Shown here: positions 25,225-36,689 of the stretch, piece after piece
Layout: each line of letters starts with the position of its first letter
Numbering within the stretch: position 1 is the stretch's first letter
NCBI GenBank assembly: GCA_032433765.1
Contig: JAVIAB010000101.1
Location: 65,071,640 to 65,135,639 of the forward strand
Length of the DNA: 64,000 nucleotides
Reading direction: 5' to 3'
Origin: Megaustenia siamemsis
Lineage: Eukaryota; Mollusca; Gastropoda; Stylommatophora; Ariophantidae
Notes under the pieces: generated by a model
Seen by the model: the letters and a program-made list of their open reading frames with translations, nothing else
What the model was told of the DNA's origin: nothing
Database searches by the model: none
Made by a program: the position numbers and the translations under genes

Positions 25225-25440
25225 GCTGAGGGCGTAGTGATATTTGAGTGGTTTGTTAACTGGGCTACATAGGACGAGAGGTCGGGTTCAGTTCTAATCG
25301 ACGTCTTCCGGGTTCACCCAGCCTTAAATGGGTACCGGATTTTTTTTCTGGGAAAGTAAAGCAGCAAAAGCGCAATACCGACCATCTTACCCTAACACAT
25401 GTACCGATTGTCTATAACAATTAAGGTAACTAATATTATA
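25225..25440 (+). mobile_element. Degenerate tRNA-derived SINE copy
   Basis: Shares GTCTTCCGGGTTCACCCAGC and CTTAAATGGGTACCGGATTT with the copy at 4777-5034. The tRNA-like head is badly mutated (B box not conserved). An older copy. Confidence 0.75.
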
Positions 25441-25836
25441 TTCCCTTTACGTTACAACCAAACCTGGGAGAACTCTAGGGCTGAACAACATTCCACTCAA
25501 GAATAAATCACTTCTCTAGAACCCACACATGCCCGACCTGCGTAAATGTTTAAATCTAAAGTAGAATAAACAGGATTGGAAACACACGTGCCTTATTGAG
25601 GTTCTAGTAACGAATTCTATGGGAGAAAGCTGCCATCTCGGCCCGCTCACAAATAGGAAATCATAAAGAAACAAGTAACGAGGCTTACAATGGTAGATAT
25701 CACGTTGAGTACACATTTCATTTTATTTCAACACTGATCAGTGACTAAAATGAGTGTGCACTGTTAGTTTCAGTCCAAATGTGGAGTGTCTATCATCAGA
25801 CACTTTCTACATTTATTTCAATGTCTCATTTTTTAG

Positions 25837-25863
25837 GCCTTAGTTGAAAATACAGGTAACATG
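25837..25863 (+). CDS. Micro-exon, 27 nt (ALVENTGNM)
   Basis: Acceptor TGTCTCATTTTTTAG, donor GTAAGTGA. The body is 27 nt, phase 0, ALVENTGNM. An internal GTAACA 19 nt after the acceptor would break phase and is a poorer donor. Confidence 0.58.
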
Positions 25864-26427
25864 GTAAGTGATCGTGTGTGCAAATTATCATAAGACGAGT
25901 TATTAGTTGTAAAATTAAATTGTTGCATTAATTATGTAACTATTATTTTTTATTACATCAAAATTATTTGTCATGTATTCACTGTTTTACTATTGGAATC
26001 TACTCGTTGCCTTGTTTACAACACCGCTTTTTTTCTGGCGCTACGCACTTTTTTGTATATTACAATTGCAATTTATTGACAGTAAAAATATACTCTCTCT
26101 GCCCCCAAGGCATCACATTGGTCATCTGTGCGATGTGTCATAAGTGTCAAACTTCTGTGTAAGCGTACAGTGACAACCTGCGTTCAAATGTTTAAAATAA
26201 AACGTTCTCCTCAGTAATCCCTTCTTGACCTAAATCTTAGCCATGCACTAACATTGTTAAACTCCTTTCAACTTCGAGTTAGTTATTAGTATGGTAGCAA
26301 CAGAAAGAAGGAAGCAGTGTTCGTTTAAAAAAAAAATAATGTTATAAGATATGTGATAGCGGATAGTTGTTGTCATGCTTTCAAGTGAATTGAGTTAATA
26401 TAGTTATAATCTGTGCTATTGTTGCAG

Positions 26428-26442
26428 ATCATCATCATCATG

Positions 26443-26475
<33 letters not shown>

Positions 26476-27185
26476 GAGTGTCATCTCTGCGATGAAGTTT
26501 GGCTACCATGGAGCGCCATTCTGCACAGTCTCTTGCTTTGGTGGTGCAGGTTGTCAAATGCTGGTTTGTCCATATTTTAATGTTACTCGTCAATGTTAGT
26601 CTTGGTCTGCCTCTGCTTCTTTAACCTTGTATTTTCCCCTTCCGGATTACTTTTAGCAGGGTGCTGTGTCTTTTAACATGGCCCAAAAATCGCATTTGTC
26701 TTCTTTGAATTGTGCTTAGTAGTTCTCTTTACATTTTTATTTGTTTTAAGACTTCATCGTTTGTTTTCTTTTCCTTCCATCCAATTCTGCCTATTCTTCT
26801 ATATATCCACATTTCAAAGGCTTCAATTCTCAGTTCTGTTTTCTTGTATAATGTCCATGTTTCTCCACCATATAGGAATGTTGAGAAGACATCCCATTTT
26901 GCTATTCTTAATTTTTAGCCCCGGAGTTATTTGTTTTGATGTTAGTATGTTCTTCATGACATTAAAATTACTTTTTGCCATTCCTATTCTTTTATTTATT
27001 TCAGTTTTACATTTTCCATTATGGTTATAATATGTCCAACGCAGTTGTAGCTCTGAACTATCTCCAGGTGTATTCCTTCAATTGTTATATCCACGTGTGG
27101 GCTTTGCGTATTTTCTTTGTTTATGTTCATAGTTTTAGTCTTTTGTAATATTTATATCTAGTCCATATTTTTTGCTTGTCATTGT
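26428..27185 (-). mobile_element. Family A LINE, 5'-truncated, antisense
   Basis: Begins with an (ATC)n stretch, the reverse of the (ATG)n tail, then the reverse of the GDGTQ end and the post-RT region, ending near the YGLDMN stretch. Frame-broken. It starts immediately after an acceptor-like TGTGCTATTGTTGCAG at 26412-26427. Confidence 0.8.
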
Positions 27186-27227
27186 TGTAGAAGATGAATA
27201 AAATAAGTATTTACTTTAAGCCATTGA

Positions 27228-27527
27228 GTGACAAAAGGAGGATTGAAGAGACAGAAATTGTGGAATCTCTTCCATGAGATTGTAAAAGACAAAACGAGAA
27301 CTAAAATTACGCCTAGTGAAGAGGATCATGAAACCTTGACGAAGGTCATTGTGGTAAAAACAAAAACAAATCATATTCTGATAAAGGCTGGCCAAAATGT
27401 TAGACAGTTTCGAAGGAAAATGATTGTTGCAAAAGAAACGAGTGGATTTATGTCAAGAATAAAATGTTGGGGTGTAAAGTGTGTCTTGGTGTCGCAAGTC
27501 TGGCAGTCTATAAACAGTTCGGAATGA
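27228..27527 (+). other. Unrecognised open frame
   Basis: A 99-codon lysine-rich open stretch lying between two LINE remnants. No domain was recognised and there is no support for it being a gene. Confidence 0.15.
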
Positions 27528-27744
27528 ACATTTCTGTGTAGTGAACACATTGTAGTGTAAATCAATTTGAAGAATCCCGGAAACAACAGCTATTGTCTTT
27601 AAGAACGATGATTTACAACCATAAAGAAAGTTCAGCGCACAAAGAATGCCCAACAAATAAAGCTGGTAGCTAAAAGATAGTTATTGTGTGTTCTTTACAA
27701 TGGTGCAGCGGTGTTATGTGTGGGATTAATGATGTTAGGAATAT

Positions 27745-28345
27745 TAAAACAGGTAAATGAATTTAAATATTGGAGAACTTTGTTAACCTCAGATTTTGTA
27801 TGTACAACAGAGGTGAGATTCAGAATAGCTCAGGCAAAAGCAGCATTCCAAAAATAAAAGGAGGAAAATACCAAGGAATCCATTTTTTAACAACAGAAAC
27901 ATGAAAACGATTTCTTAAATGTTATGTAGAGCCAGCCTTTGCAAAACGATGTGAATCACGGACAAAAGAACAACAGAAAAGAAAATCAGGGGAGGCTGTA
28001 GAATTTTGATTTTACAGAAGAATGTTGAGAATACCATGGACAGTTAACAAAGAGGTCAAAGCAAAAAGAAAGTTAACTTCCAATATTAGAAAGAAACAAT
28101 CTTAATGTTGTGGCCATGTAATGCGAAGAGAATAATTGGAATATATTATAACAACTCGGAAAATTAAGTGACGAAGACGATAGACAGAAGCAAAGAAAAA
28201 AAAAATACAATACAGCTTTTAATAATGCCTTGGCAGAAGGTCAACAACAGGAATTATAAACAACTGTCGAAATCGAAAGTTGTGAAGAGACATGATCACC
28301 TACGCCAGCCGGCCTGGTACTTGATGATGATGATGAATGGTGTTA
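27745..28345 (+). mobile_element. LINE 3' end (decayed)
   Basis: Reads VNEFKYWRTLLTS (YLGS-like region), then RIAQAKAAFQK, and finally KVVKRHDHLRQPAWYLMMMMNG, which ends in an ATG-rich tail. The same terminus appears at 43800-44020 and in reverse at 52060-52690. Many stops. Confidence 0.65.
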
Positions 28346-28639
28346 TGATGCTAATTTAAGGGACGTTTCCTAGATGGAAATGTCCTAGTCATCGCCTTGA
28401 ACTGTTAGTGACACAGTGAACAGGTGTGAATCGCTTTAAGAGTTTCATTGACAAATTTAATATGATCTATCGAATGCTAGGGAGCTACAGGAATGCGCAG
28501 TCATTTTAGAACTTCAACTACTGAAAACTGGCAGAATTTTGAGCAATTGGGCATCTAACTCTCGTACTGTCTATATAGTGTGTCAGGACTTTGAACCCCT
28601 CATCCATCACTAGTATAAAAATAGTGTTATAAGTAAGAC

Positions 28640-29300
28640 TGCTAATATATTCTTAATGTGTGCCTTAAATGCAATAGATTCCAAGAACTTTACGAAGCAT
28701 GTGAAGATTTCCAAGAAAGAAATGTTGGCTTGTACAAAACAGGCATGCAAAATAAAGAATACAGTTCAAATTTTTTTAGGAAAGGATTGAAAATCCTGGG
28801 GTCCATACTACAGTAAGTTCCTTCAAAGTCAGAACTTTTTGACGTTCAAAGGGACTAAACCCACACGAATGACAGACAATGTCCTGTAATAAGGTTACTT
28901 TTTATAAAAGTCTGAAAAAAACTATCGGAAAACGTCTGCTTGAAGGAGATGATGTTGATTTGCCTGAATGTGCAAGGATTTTTAATTCTAAGTACTAGCT
29001 AGAAAATCATAATAAGCACCTGACATTTGGTGAAGTTTTAATTAAAAAAAAATAGCAAGCAAATTCCGCTTCAATGAAATAGAGACAGTTCGTGGTTTTC
29101 GTGAATATATTTAAAAGGCTAAATTCCCCAACAAAGAACTTCCAAAACGCACTGCAGTATGTCTAATGTAGGGGTTTCTTTTAGATGTGCCTTACAGTAA
29201 CGTCATTTAGGTCATCTCTGCTTGTATGTGCAACTGCTGGTCATCAGATACGGGGTCCTCCTCTCACCAAATTTATTCCTAGCGCAAATACGTCTTCGTG
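28640..29300 (+). mobile_element. Possible hAT / ZNF862-like transposase remnant
   Basis: Fragments such as DDVDLPECARIFNSKY and NKHLTFGEVLIKKNSKQ recall the C-terminal region of hAT-derived ZNF862-like proteins. It is heavily frame-broken and the family assignment is weak. Confidence 0.28.
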
Positions 29301-29677
29301 GGTACTCCGATGTTGTCATTATGTTGTTGATATGATCAGCAAGAAGTGATCTACAGAGGATGAGGGCATATCAGAGAATATGTTGAAAGTGTGGAAATTG
29401 CTGTAAAATCTTCACCCTGAATAGCGGCACTTTTCATTATAAAAAAAAGCACTATATACATATATCATTTAAGTCCAGCTACAGCAAGTATGACGAGAGC
29501 TGCACCTAGGTCATTATTCTCCAGCTATTACCCAAAGCAAGAAGCGATCTAGAGACGACAAGGGTATACGTGTACTTGTCAAAAGTGTAAAAGTAGATAT
29601 ATTATTTTCAAATTGAGTTCCGGTACCATTTTTTAGTACAAATAGCACTGATTTTTACTAATATCAGAATATTTTAG

Positions 29678-29689
29678 GAGTATTTACCG
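29678..29689 (+). CDS. Candidate micro-exon, 12 nt (EYLP)
   Basis: Acceptor CAGAATATTTTAG, preceded by a T-rich stretch, donor GTATGT. The body is 12 nt, phase 0, EYLP. The phase fits, but a 12-nt body gives little internal evidence. Confidence 0.3.
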
Positions 29690-30019
29690 GTATGTAATCA
29701 GTTGAATTACTAAATTTATTTGCTCATACCTCAAAGAGACATCTATAATCATATCACATATAGCGTTCTATATTATAGCGTGTGTTCTTTTCAACTCGAT
29801 CATTATGTAATCGAAGGGATATTTTTGTCCGGGTCGATAACTATCAAAATAATTGTTCGTCCAACATTTACAACGAACTGGCGAAGAATGTCGGTGTTGA
29901 GTTCAATATAAGAAGTCATATTTAACTCACCGTTACATACTTATTCTATTGTATTGTTCATGGACAAATTTGTTCACAAAATACGTTTTATTCTCTTAAT
30001 CCACTACATATAATGATAT

Positions 30020-30310
30020 ATATATTTTTTTTTTCGCTCGCCAGCTTTCACCTCTGACGAAGTCTCTAGATACTAGGAACTGAATTTTGCGTGTTAATCC
30101 ATTTTTCCCTGGCAGCCGTATGCATAAGGGTCCCTCGCCGCACAGACAGATAACTCCGACTTCGGAGGTACTCATATTTTTTTTTTCCGTCGATGAGTAA
30201 TTTACGTTTCAAGCCGGGCCTCGCTGCTGAGAACAAGGGGGGAGGGGATTTGAACCCACAACCTCTCTGTCACGAAGCCGGCGTCTTGTCTCGAGACCAA
30301 TCAGTCCCCC
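30020..30310 (-). mobile_element. Second tRNA-derived SINE family, antisense, with target duplication
   Basis: On the minus strand it starts with GGGGGACTGATTGGTCTCGA, has a B-box-like GGTTCAAATCC, and ends in an A-rich tail (T-run on +). ATATAATGATAT is duplicated at 30008-30019 and 30311-30322. The sequence is unrelated to the SINE at 4777 beyond the tRNA signals. Confidence 0.75.
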
Positions 30311-30329
30311 ATATAATGATATGATTATA

Positions 30330-32005
30330 CTATAAAAAATGAAGGCAAAATAATTTGACATAGCAATAATACAGACATACGCACCTACTCAAGACTTTAC
30401 AGATGGACAAATTGAGGCATACTATGATGATCTAATTAAAATTATGAAGCAAGTGAAATCTTCAGACATCTTGATTGTAATGGTAGACATGAACGGTAAA
30501 GTAGGAAAAGGTAAATGTTGGACCATTATAGGAAATCAAGGTTTAGGAAAAAGAAAAGACAGAGGATAAAGATTAATACACTTTTGTGAAGAAAACAGGT
30601 TGATAATATGTTACAACCTCTTTGAACAAGAGAAAAGTAAATTAAACACATGTAAAAGCGTTAGAGAGAGGAAGGGGAATCAAATAGACTACATAATGAT
30701 AAAAGACAGAACCCGTAGCAGCGTGAAGTAAGAAAAAACCAACCCAGGAGTGGATATTAATTCAGATCACAAACCTGTAATTTTTTTTCCTTGAAACGTC
30801 AATTACTCATAGACTTGTTTTTGTGTCTTAGCCCTTTAATATGTTTCCCTAATGCATTCCCAAGCTCCTTCGCGCATCCAACCAAATTTCGCCCCTCAAA
30901 ATTCCTGTGTCTCATATTTGCCAAACCAATACGTCACAGCCTTATTTCCAAAGAGAACCTTCCAGGTTGGTCTCCTTGAACATTCGAACTTGGACACATT
31001 CATGGATCTATGTTTTAATAATGATCTAACGCGTCCCTCGCCTGCACAATCCCTCGACCATTAACACTCTAGCCGGTAAACTATTACTGAATGACTAATA
31101 AAAACAAATGAAAAAGCTACAGGAAGCGAATGTATTGCTAAAAAAGAAGGAAGAATTCTAACATACAACAAAGATATAATTGATAGATGGCAGGAATATA
31201 TAACATAATTATTTCATGACGAAATGGACAAAAAACATTTATTAAATGTACGTCCAGCTATACAATTTTAAAATCTGAAGTGGAAAAAGCTATTAAAACA
31301 ATAAAAAAGAGAAAAAGCAGCAGGACTGACAATATACAGATAGAAATGATACAGACACTAGAAGATTACGGCATTGAAGTGATTTACAGACATATGCAAT
31401 GATATATACCATACAAGATACATACCAAATGAACTAAAACATCATATTTCATTGCATTTCTTAAAATGAATGGTGCAGTTCTGTGCAGTTATTTTAGATG
31501 GTAAAAAGTAACTTTAATGCCATGAAAAGTATGCTAACATCACAACAAATAACACAACGGCTAAAACTAAGAATAAAATGTTACATTTTCTCAATATTCC
31601 TGTATGGTGCTGAAAAATGGACATTCGACAAGAAAACAGAACAGAAATTTGAAGCCTTTAAAATGTGGATTTATAGAAGAATAGGTCGATTAGGATGGAC
31701 AGAAAAGAAAGCAAACGATGAAGTTTAAAACAACTAAAAATGAAAAGAGAACTACCAAACACAATTAGAATAAGACAAATGATTTTTTGGGGGCATGTTA
31801 AAAGACATCCTAGTAAGTGTAATTAATGGAAGGGAAAATGCAATGTACAAGAGGCAGAGGCAGACCAAGACTAACATTTACGAGCAACATCAAAAGATGG
31901 ACATGTCAGCCTATGACAATCTGCACCATCAACGCAACAGACTGAGTGGAATGGCACTCCATCGTAGCCAAAATTCGTTGCGGATACGGCACTCAATGAT
32001 GATGA
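30330..32005 (+). pseudogene. Family A LINE with endonuclease and RT remnants
   Basis: The endonuclease part at 30340-30785 reads IIQTYAPT, VDMNGKVGKG, NQIDYIMIKDR and NSDHKPV, the standard EN motifs in order. Then a 290-bp unrelated stretch (30790-31080) intervenes, followed by the pre-RT linker (DIIDRWQEY) and the post-RT end with IWFYGAE-like, GDGTQ-type and ATGATGATG tail features. The RT core between about 31450 and 31500 is largely deleted. This is the only family A copy here that retains the EN. Confidence 0.72.
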
Positions 32006-32339
32006 ATCTATTACAAGTGTAGCAGTAAATACCGAACATGTCAACGGAGAAGAAGCCGGGCCGAAGACATTTCGTGTCAGTTAGATATCAATGGAAACAT
32101 GAAAATAGGCGGGTATGTGAGGTCCTGGCCAAATGGTGACCTTATTAATCAGTAATTAGAAGTTTGCAACCTACACATATGACCACTAGAACATATTTTC
32201 AATAAGTTAAATAATGTGGCATTGATCTTTTTTTTTTCTTTCGTTTATTTTTTCTTTCTTTCTTTTTGTGCTTTCTTGCCTTCTTTCTGTTATTACTTTC
32301 TTTCTTTCTTTTCTTAAATACACCATACACACACAACAT

Positions 32340-32371
32340 ATAAATAAATATATATATATACGTATATAAAT

Positions 32372-32403
<32 letters not shown>

Positions 32404-32425
32404 TTAATGTGTGTGTGTGTCTTTG
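32340..32425. repeat. (TA)n / (TG)n microsatellite
   Basis: Imperfect TATATA and TGTGTG tracts preceding the SINE at 32443. Confidence 0.85.
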
Positions 32426-32442
32426 TGTGTGTTTATGACAAT

Positions 32443-32670
32443 TAAAAAAGCAGTAAAGTGCCCAAGTCACGCCAAGTGGCGTATGGGGAATATGGTGTAA
32501 GTGACCATATATCTTACAGATCTTCAGTACATGATTTTTGGGGTAATGTGGTTGGTATTACGTTGGTACCCATTAAAGGCTGCGTGAACCCGGAAGACGT
32601 CGGTAGGGATCGAACCCTACCTCTTGTCCTTTGTAGTACAGTTCACTAACCACTGAGCTATCGCGGCTCC
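32443..32670 (-). mobile_element. tRNA-derived SINE, antisense, internally deleted
   Basis: The reverse strand begins GGAGCCGCGATAGCTCAGTG and retains GGGTTCGATCCC. About 30 bp of the body (TTTTTCTGGGAAAGTAAAGC region) is missing relative to 4777-5034. Flanks GTTTATGACAA (32431) and GTTTATGATAA (32671) are a near-perfect target duplication. Confidence 0.82.
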
Positions 32671-32754
32671 GTTTATGATAAATGTGCCATCATAATACGT
32701 CTCTTTTACTCTGGCTTACTGACGAAATAGTTTTTGCTCACCAAACAATGTCCT

Positions 32755-33415
32755 TAGCCAACCAATTTCTTTAGCCAGCCAATCTCTTTAGCCAACCAAT
32801 TTCTTTAGCCAACCAATCACTTTAGCCAACCAATGACTTTAGCTAACCAATCACTTTAGCCAACCAATTTCTTTAGCCAACCAATCTCTTTAGCCAACCA
32901 ATCACTTTAGCCAACCAATGACTTTAGCTAACCAATCACTTTAGCCAACCAATTTCTTTAGCCAACCAATCACTTTAGCCAACCAATGACTTTAGCTAAC
33001 CAATCACTTTAGCCAACCAATCTCTTTAGCCAACCAATTTCTTTAGCTAACCAATATCTTTAGTCAACCAATCACTTTAGCTAACCAATCACTTTAGCCA
33101 ACCAATCTCTTTAGCCAACCAATTTCTTTAGCTAACCAATATCTTTAGTCAACCAATCACTTTAGCCAACCAATTTCTTTAGGGAACCAATCACTTTAGC
33201 CAACCAATAACTTTAGCCAACCAATCACTTTAGCCAACCAATCACTTTAGCTAACAAATATCTTTAGTCAACCAATCACTTTAGCCAACCAATCACTTTA
33301 GCTAACCAATATCTTTAGTCAACCAATCACTTTAGCTAACCAATCTCTTCAGTCAACCAATCACTTTAGCCAACCAATCACTTTAGCCAACCAATCACTT
33401 TAGCTAACCAATCTC
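32755..33415. repeat. 17-bp minisatellite, about 39 copies
   Basis: The unit is TTTAGCCAACCAATCAC with alternations at the last four bases (TCAC, TTTC, TCTC, TGAC). Higher-order blocks of several units recur. It ends 145 bp before the micro-exon candidate at 33561. Confidence 0.95.
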
Positions 33416-33560
33416 TACGTATGACTTGTTGAAAAGAATAATCACATAACTATGCCAATTAATGAAAGGCATGGCCCGTGAGCGATAGAACCGTCTCGAA
33501 TTAGCACGTGGTGCTAAACAACCACATAATCATTTAACATTAAACTGCCTTCTATTTCAG

Positions 33561-33587
33561 GATTTACCTGATGACACGAGATTCGGG
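33561..33587 (+). CDS. Candidate micro-exon, 27 nt (DLPDDTRFG)
   Basis: The acceptor CTGCCTTCTATTTCAG is strong; the donor GTCAGT is sub-optimal. The body is 27 nt, phase 0, DLPDDTRFG. Confidence 0.42.
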
Positions 33588-33659
33588 GTCAGTTATTGTA
33601 TGTAGGAGTGACGTGAATGTGACAATGGTATCACACGATATGTACACTTTAATGCCACC

Positions 33660-33885
33660 TCTCTTGCCCCGATAAACACAGATCCACGTCACTTCTTCGG
33701 ATGAAAGAAATGGGAGTTAAGTTGGGCACAGCCAGAAATGAGACACGTGTAAGAAAACGTATCAAACAACATAGAACTGGAGTCGTCAGTCGCTGGACAC
33801 TAAGGGAATTGCTGAGGAGGGGATCTGAGCACCTATGGACATGTTCGGAGCGAATGATGATGACCCGCAAATAACTCAATAACTA
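33660..33885 (+). mobile_element. I-type LINE 3' terminal fragment
   Basis: Matches 318-545 and 16570-16780: GVKLGTARNE, VVSRWTLRELLRRGSEHLWTC. The conserved end abuts AATGATGATGACCCGCAAAT. Confidence 0.75.
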
Positions 33886-34031
33886 AATACATAAATGTAC
33901 ACTTTGTGATGATTGGAAGGCCCAACCGTACTGCGTTTACACGTTTGTTGACAAACATCAGATAGAAGAGAGCATACATTTAACATATTGTGCAATGAGT
34001 GCAATATGAATCAATGAAATTGCGTGATATT

Positions 34032-34310
34032 CTATTCCCGTGTATACTTCGCATGAGCTGGTGTGAAAAATGCCAAAGATAAATTGTTTAATTTACACAA
34101 GTTATATACATCCACTTTCCTCCCTATTATGGGAGCAGAACAATAAATCATTATGTTTCGTACCATGCAAGAGAAGTCGGATCGAACTGAATAATCAAAT
34201 ACACAAATTATCAACAACAGGGGGAAAACAAAATATATATATATATATACTGCCCCGAGCAAGATCGACCCTCGCAACAGGAAACCTACGCTAAAACACA
34301 CTGCAAGGTA
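34032..34310. other. Unassigned stretch with a GTAAGC donor-like site
   Basis: Contains short open frames on both strands. An in-phase 27-nt segment at 34281-34307 precedes GTAAGC but its acceptor lacks a good pyrimidine tract. Nothing firm. Confidence 0.15.
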
Positions 34311-34582
34311 AGCATTCTAAAAAGTAAATTATATCACGTGCAGTGTCTTTCACACATGGCAATCGTAACAATATCAAGGGGTTGCGAACACAACGAGGGA
34401 ATACATTGTATTTATGCATTTTCTTGTTAAGAAATGCATCTCTCGAACAAGAAACCACCATCCTGGAAATGATCTAACAAAGCGGTATTCGAGGCCGTTC
34501 AATAACCAGAGATCATGAACATATTCATTAAACTGAATAGGGCTAACTATGGCCGTAAATATGAAATAAGAGAATGTAAAAC

Positions 34583-35030
34583 AAATACTATAGTCAAGAT
34601 AGCACGCTGAATATGTTGAAACCGTGAACAATGTAGGAAGAAGAATACACTCGAATGACAAGTATCTATAAATACTATAGTCAAGATAGCACGCTGAATA
34701 TGTTGAAACCGTGAACAATGTAGGAAGAAGAATACACTCGAATGACAAGTATCTATAAATACTATAGTCAAGATAGCACGCTGAATATGTTGAAACCGTG
34801 AACAATGTAGGAAGAAGAATACACTCGAATGACAAGTATCTATAAATACTATAGTCAAGATACCACGCTGAATATGTTGAAACCGTGAACAATGTAGGAA
34901 GAAGAATACACTCGAATGACAAGTATCTATAAATACTATAGTCAAGATACCACGCTGAATATGTTGAAACCGTGAACAATGTAGGAAGAAGAATACACTC
35001 GAATGACAAGTTTCTATAAATACTTTCATA
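34583..35030. repeat. 87-bp minisatellite, 5 nearly identical copies
   Basis: The unit begins AAATACTATAGTCAAGATAG. Starts at 34583 and 34670 give the 87-bp period. Copies differ at only a few sites (AGCACG or ACCACG), so the expansion is recent. As 87 is a multiple of three, the array is open in two antisense frames; this is a by-product. Confidence 0.93.
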
Positions 35031-35092
35031 ACGTAAAATGAAGTATAGGATGAAAATAGCTCTCGACAGGGACAGAAAAAAAGAAGAAGTAA

Positions 35093-35336
35093 AGAGCCGA
35101 TTCACGCCAGGTGGCATATAGGGATATGGTGTTAGAGACCATACCTTTTACAGACCTTCGGCACGTGCTTTTTACCGGGTAATGTGGTCGGTATTACGCC
35201 CGTCCCACTTTACTTTCCCAGAAAAAAATCGGTACCCATTTAAGGCTGGGTGAACCTGGAAGCCGTTTGTTAAGATCGAACCTTACCTCTTGTCCTTTGT
35301 AGTGCAGTCCACAAACCACTGAGCTGTGGCGGCCTC
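35093..35336 (-). mobile_element. tRNA-derived SINE, antisense
   Basis: The reverse strand contains the CCACAGCTCAGTGG head, a mutated B box, then CCTTAAATGGGTACCGATTT and the GCCACCTGGCGTGA 3' region, all shared with 4777-5034. Confidence 0.8.
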
Positions 35337-35339
35337 CAG

Positions 35340-36580
35340 CTGTGGACAGTTAACATTACAATATTGACATGATAACAGTTGAAAGGCAATTATACAAATG
35401 TAGGAACATTGTGGCGTGCTCATGACTGATGCCTTCTAAAGAAATACAGATTGGCGACAGACAGACGATACATATTAATTAATGTCAAAGATATAGTGGT
35501 CTACAAGAGCAGACAATAACCTGAGACTTCATTTAGACTGATAGTTAAATACGAAATATGAAGGACATATGTTTTATTCCATTCTATTATATTCTATTCA
35601 TGAACTCAATTCAATTGCAATCGGGGCATCGCCATATCCGCTCCGCAACTTGTTCTATCATTTCTCAAAGCGTATGCAGACTGTATGTTAGAAGAATATC
35701 GCGATGAATATTCAGTTTATGATACGGAAGTGGATGGACTGTATATAGTCAAGCCAATTATGGTCCCGGTTCTTCACATTGAGACATTATACGCACATTT
35801 AGGAGAACGTTTACAATTTCATCTTTAACAAATAACTTATTTTTTATTCTGAATTTTGTTAAATGGATGGTAGTTCATAAAATGTGTATTTTAAAGGTTT
35901 ATGATGTAATATTATATTGTATACAATTATATTCATTCATGTTAATAACACAGAGATTCGTACACATTGTCATATATTTAACAGAACTACTTATATTGTA
36001 AAAGAAAACATGCTGTAGATATTGTACACAATTAACGGAAGATTTGGGTGACCTTTATCTTTAAACAAAACACATTTATAACATTAGATGCCCTTACATA
36101 TGTAAAGATTTGTTAGAAAGTAAAGGTTCTCTACACACCATGCACGACTTATTGGGAATGTGATGGAAGTGACATTGTTGTCCATGATCACATGGTATTT
36201 CTGAACGATGATCTGGGTGTCATGGAAGACAACCAGAACTTCCCAGAAAAATCGGCGGTACCGATTTCTGGAACAAGTTAACCGTGAAAGCGTAAACAAA
36301 TAAAAACAAAATAATCTTCAACCTAAAGGAAACAAACCCGGGCATTTATGACGTAGCAGAGTGCGCACCAACTACCCAGCCATCGAAGCACCCATAAAGG
36401 TTTGTGCTCTCTATTGTTATTTAGGAAGTAATAGTATGCACGCTAGATGCACTTGTTACCACAGTCTAGAAGTACCGTTAAATTAGATATGTATTTGAAA
36501 AATTACTAAATTTAGAATAGGGTCTTGACAAGATATATTTTCGGATTTACACAGTTTTCTGTTATTGTATATATTTTTTT
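35340..36580. other. No gene recognised
   Basis: Intron-like AT-rich DNA. A 9-nt in-phase segment at 36425-36433 with TTATTTAG and GTATGC is too short to support. Confidence 0.5.
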
Positions 36581-36590
36581 TTATTTCTAG

Positions 36591-36626
36591 GCATCCCAAG
36601 GAGACATAGCAAAAGTTATACAAACG
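36591..36626 (+). CDS. Micro-exon, 36 nt (ASQGDIAKVIQT)
   Basis: Acceptor TTTTTTTTTATTTCTAG, donor GTAAGTTA. The body is 36 nt, phase 0, ASQGDIAKVIQT, the longest internal member. A LINE 3' end starts about 65 bp downstream. Confidence 0.62.
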
Positions 36627-36689
36627 GTAAGTTATGTGAACAGACAGATTATCATTATAAATTATTGATTAAAGTTATAACTGAGTTAT

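Noticed and set aside
28780..28812. A 33-nt in-phase segment with TTTTTTTAG and GTAAGT
   Set aside because: It sits within a decayed transposase-like region and phase and length agree only by chance (1 in 3); no independent support.
32755..33415. CRISPR-like appearance
   Set aside because: Units are directly adjacent with no spacers, and the DNA is eukaryotic.
34281..34307. A 27-nt segment before GTAAGC (ETYAKTHCK)
   Set aside because: No pyrimidine tract before the AG.
34374..35117. 247-codon antisense open frame
   Set aside because: A product of the 87-bp minisatellite; a second overlapping frame is equally open.
36425..36433. A 9-nt segment with TTATTTAG and GTATGC
   Set aside because: Too short to give evidence; expected by chance in 64 kb.
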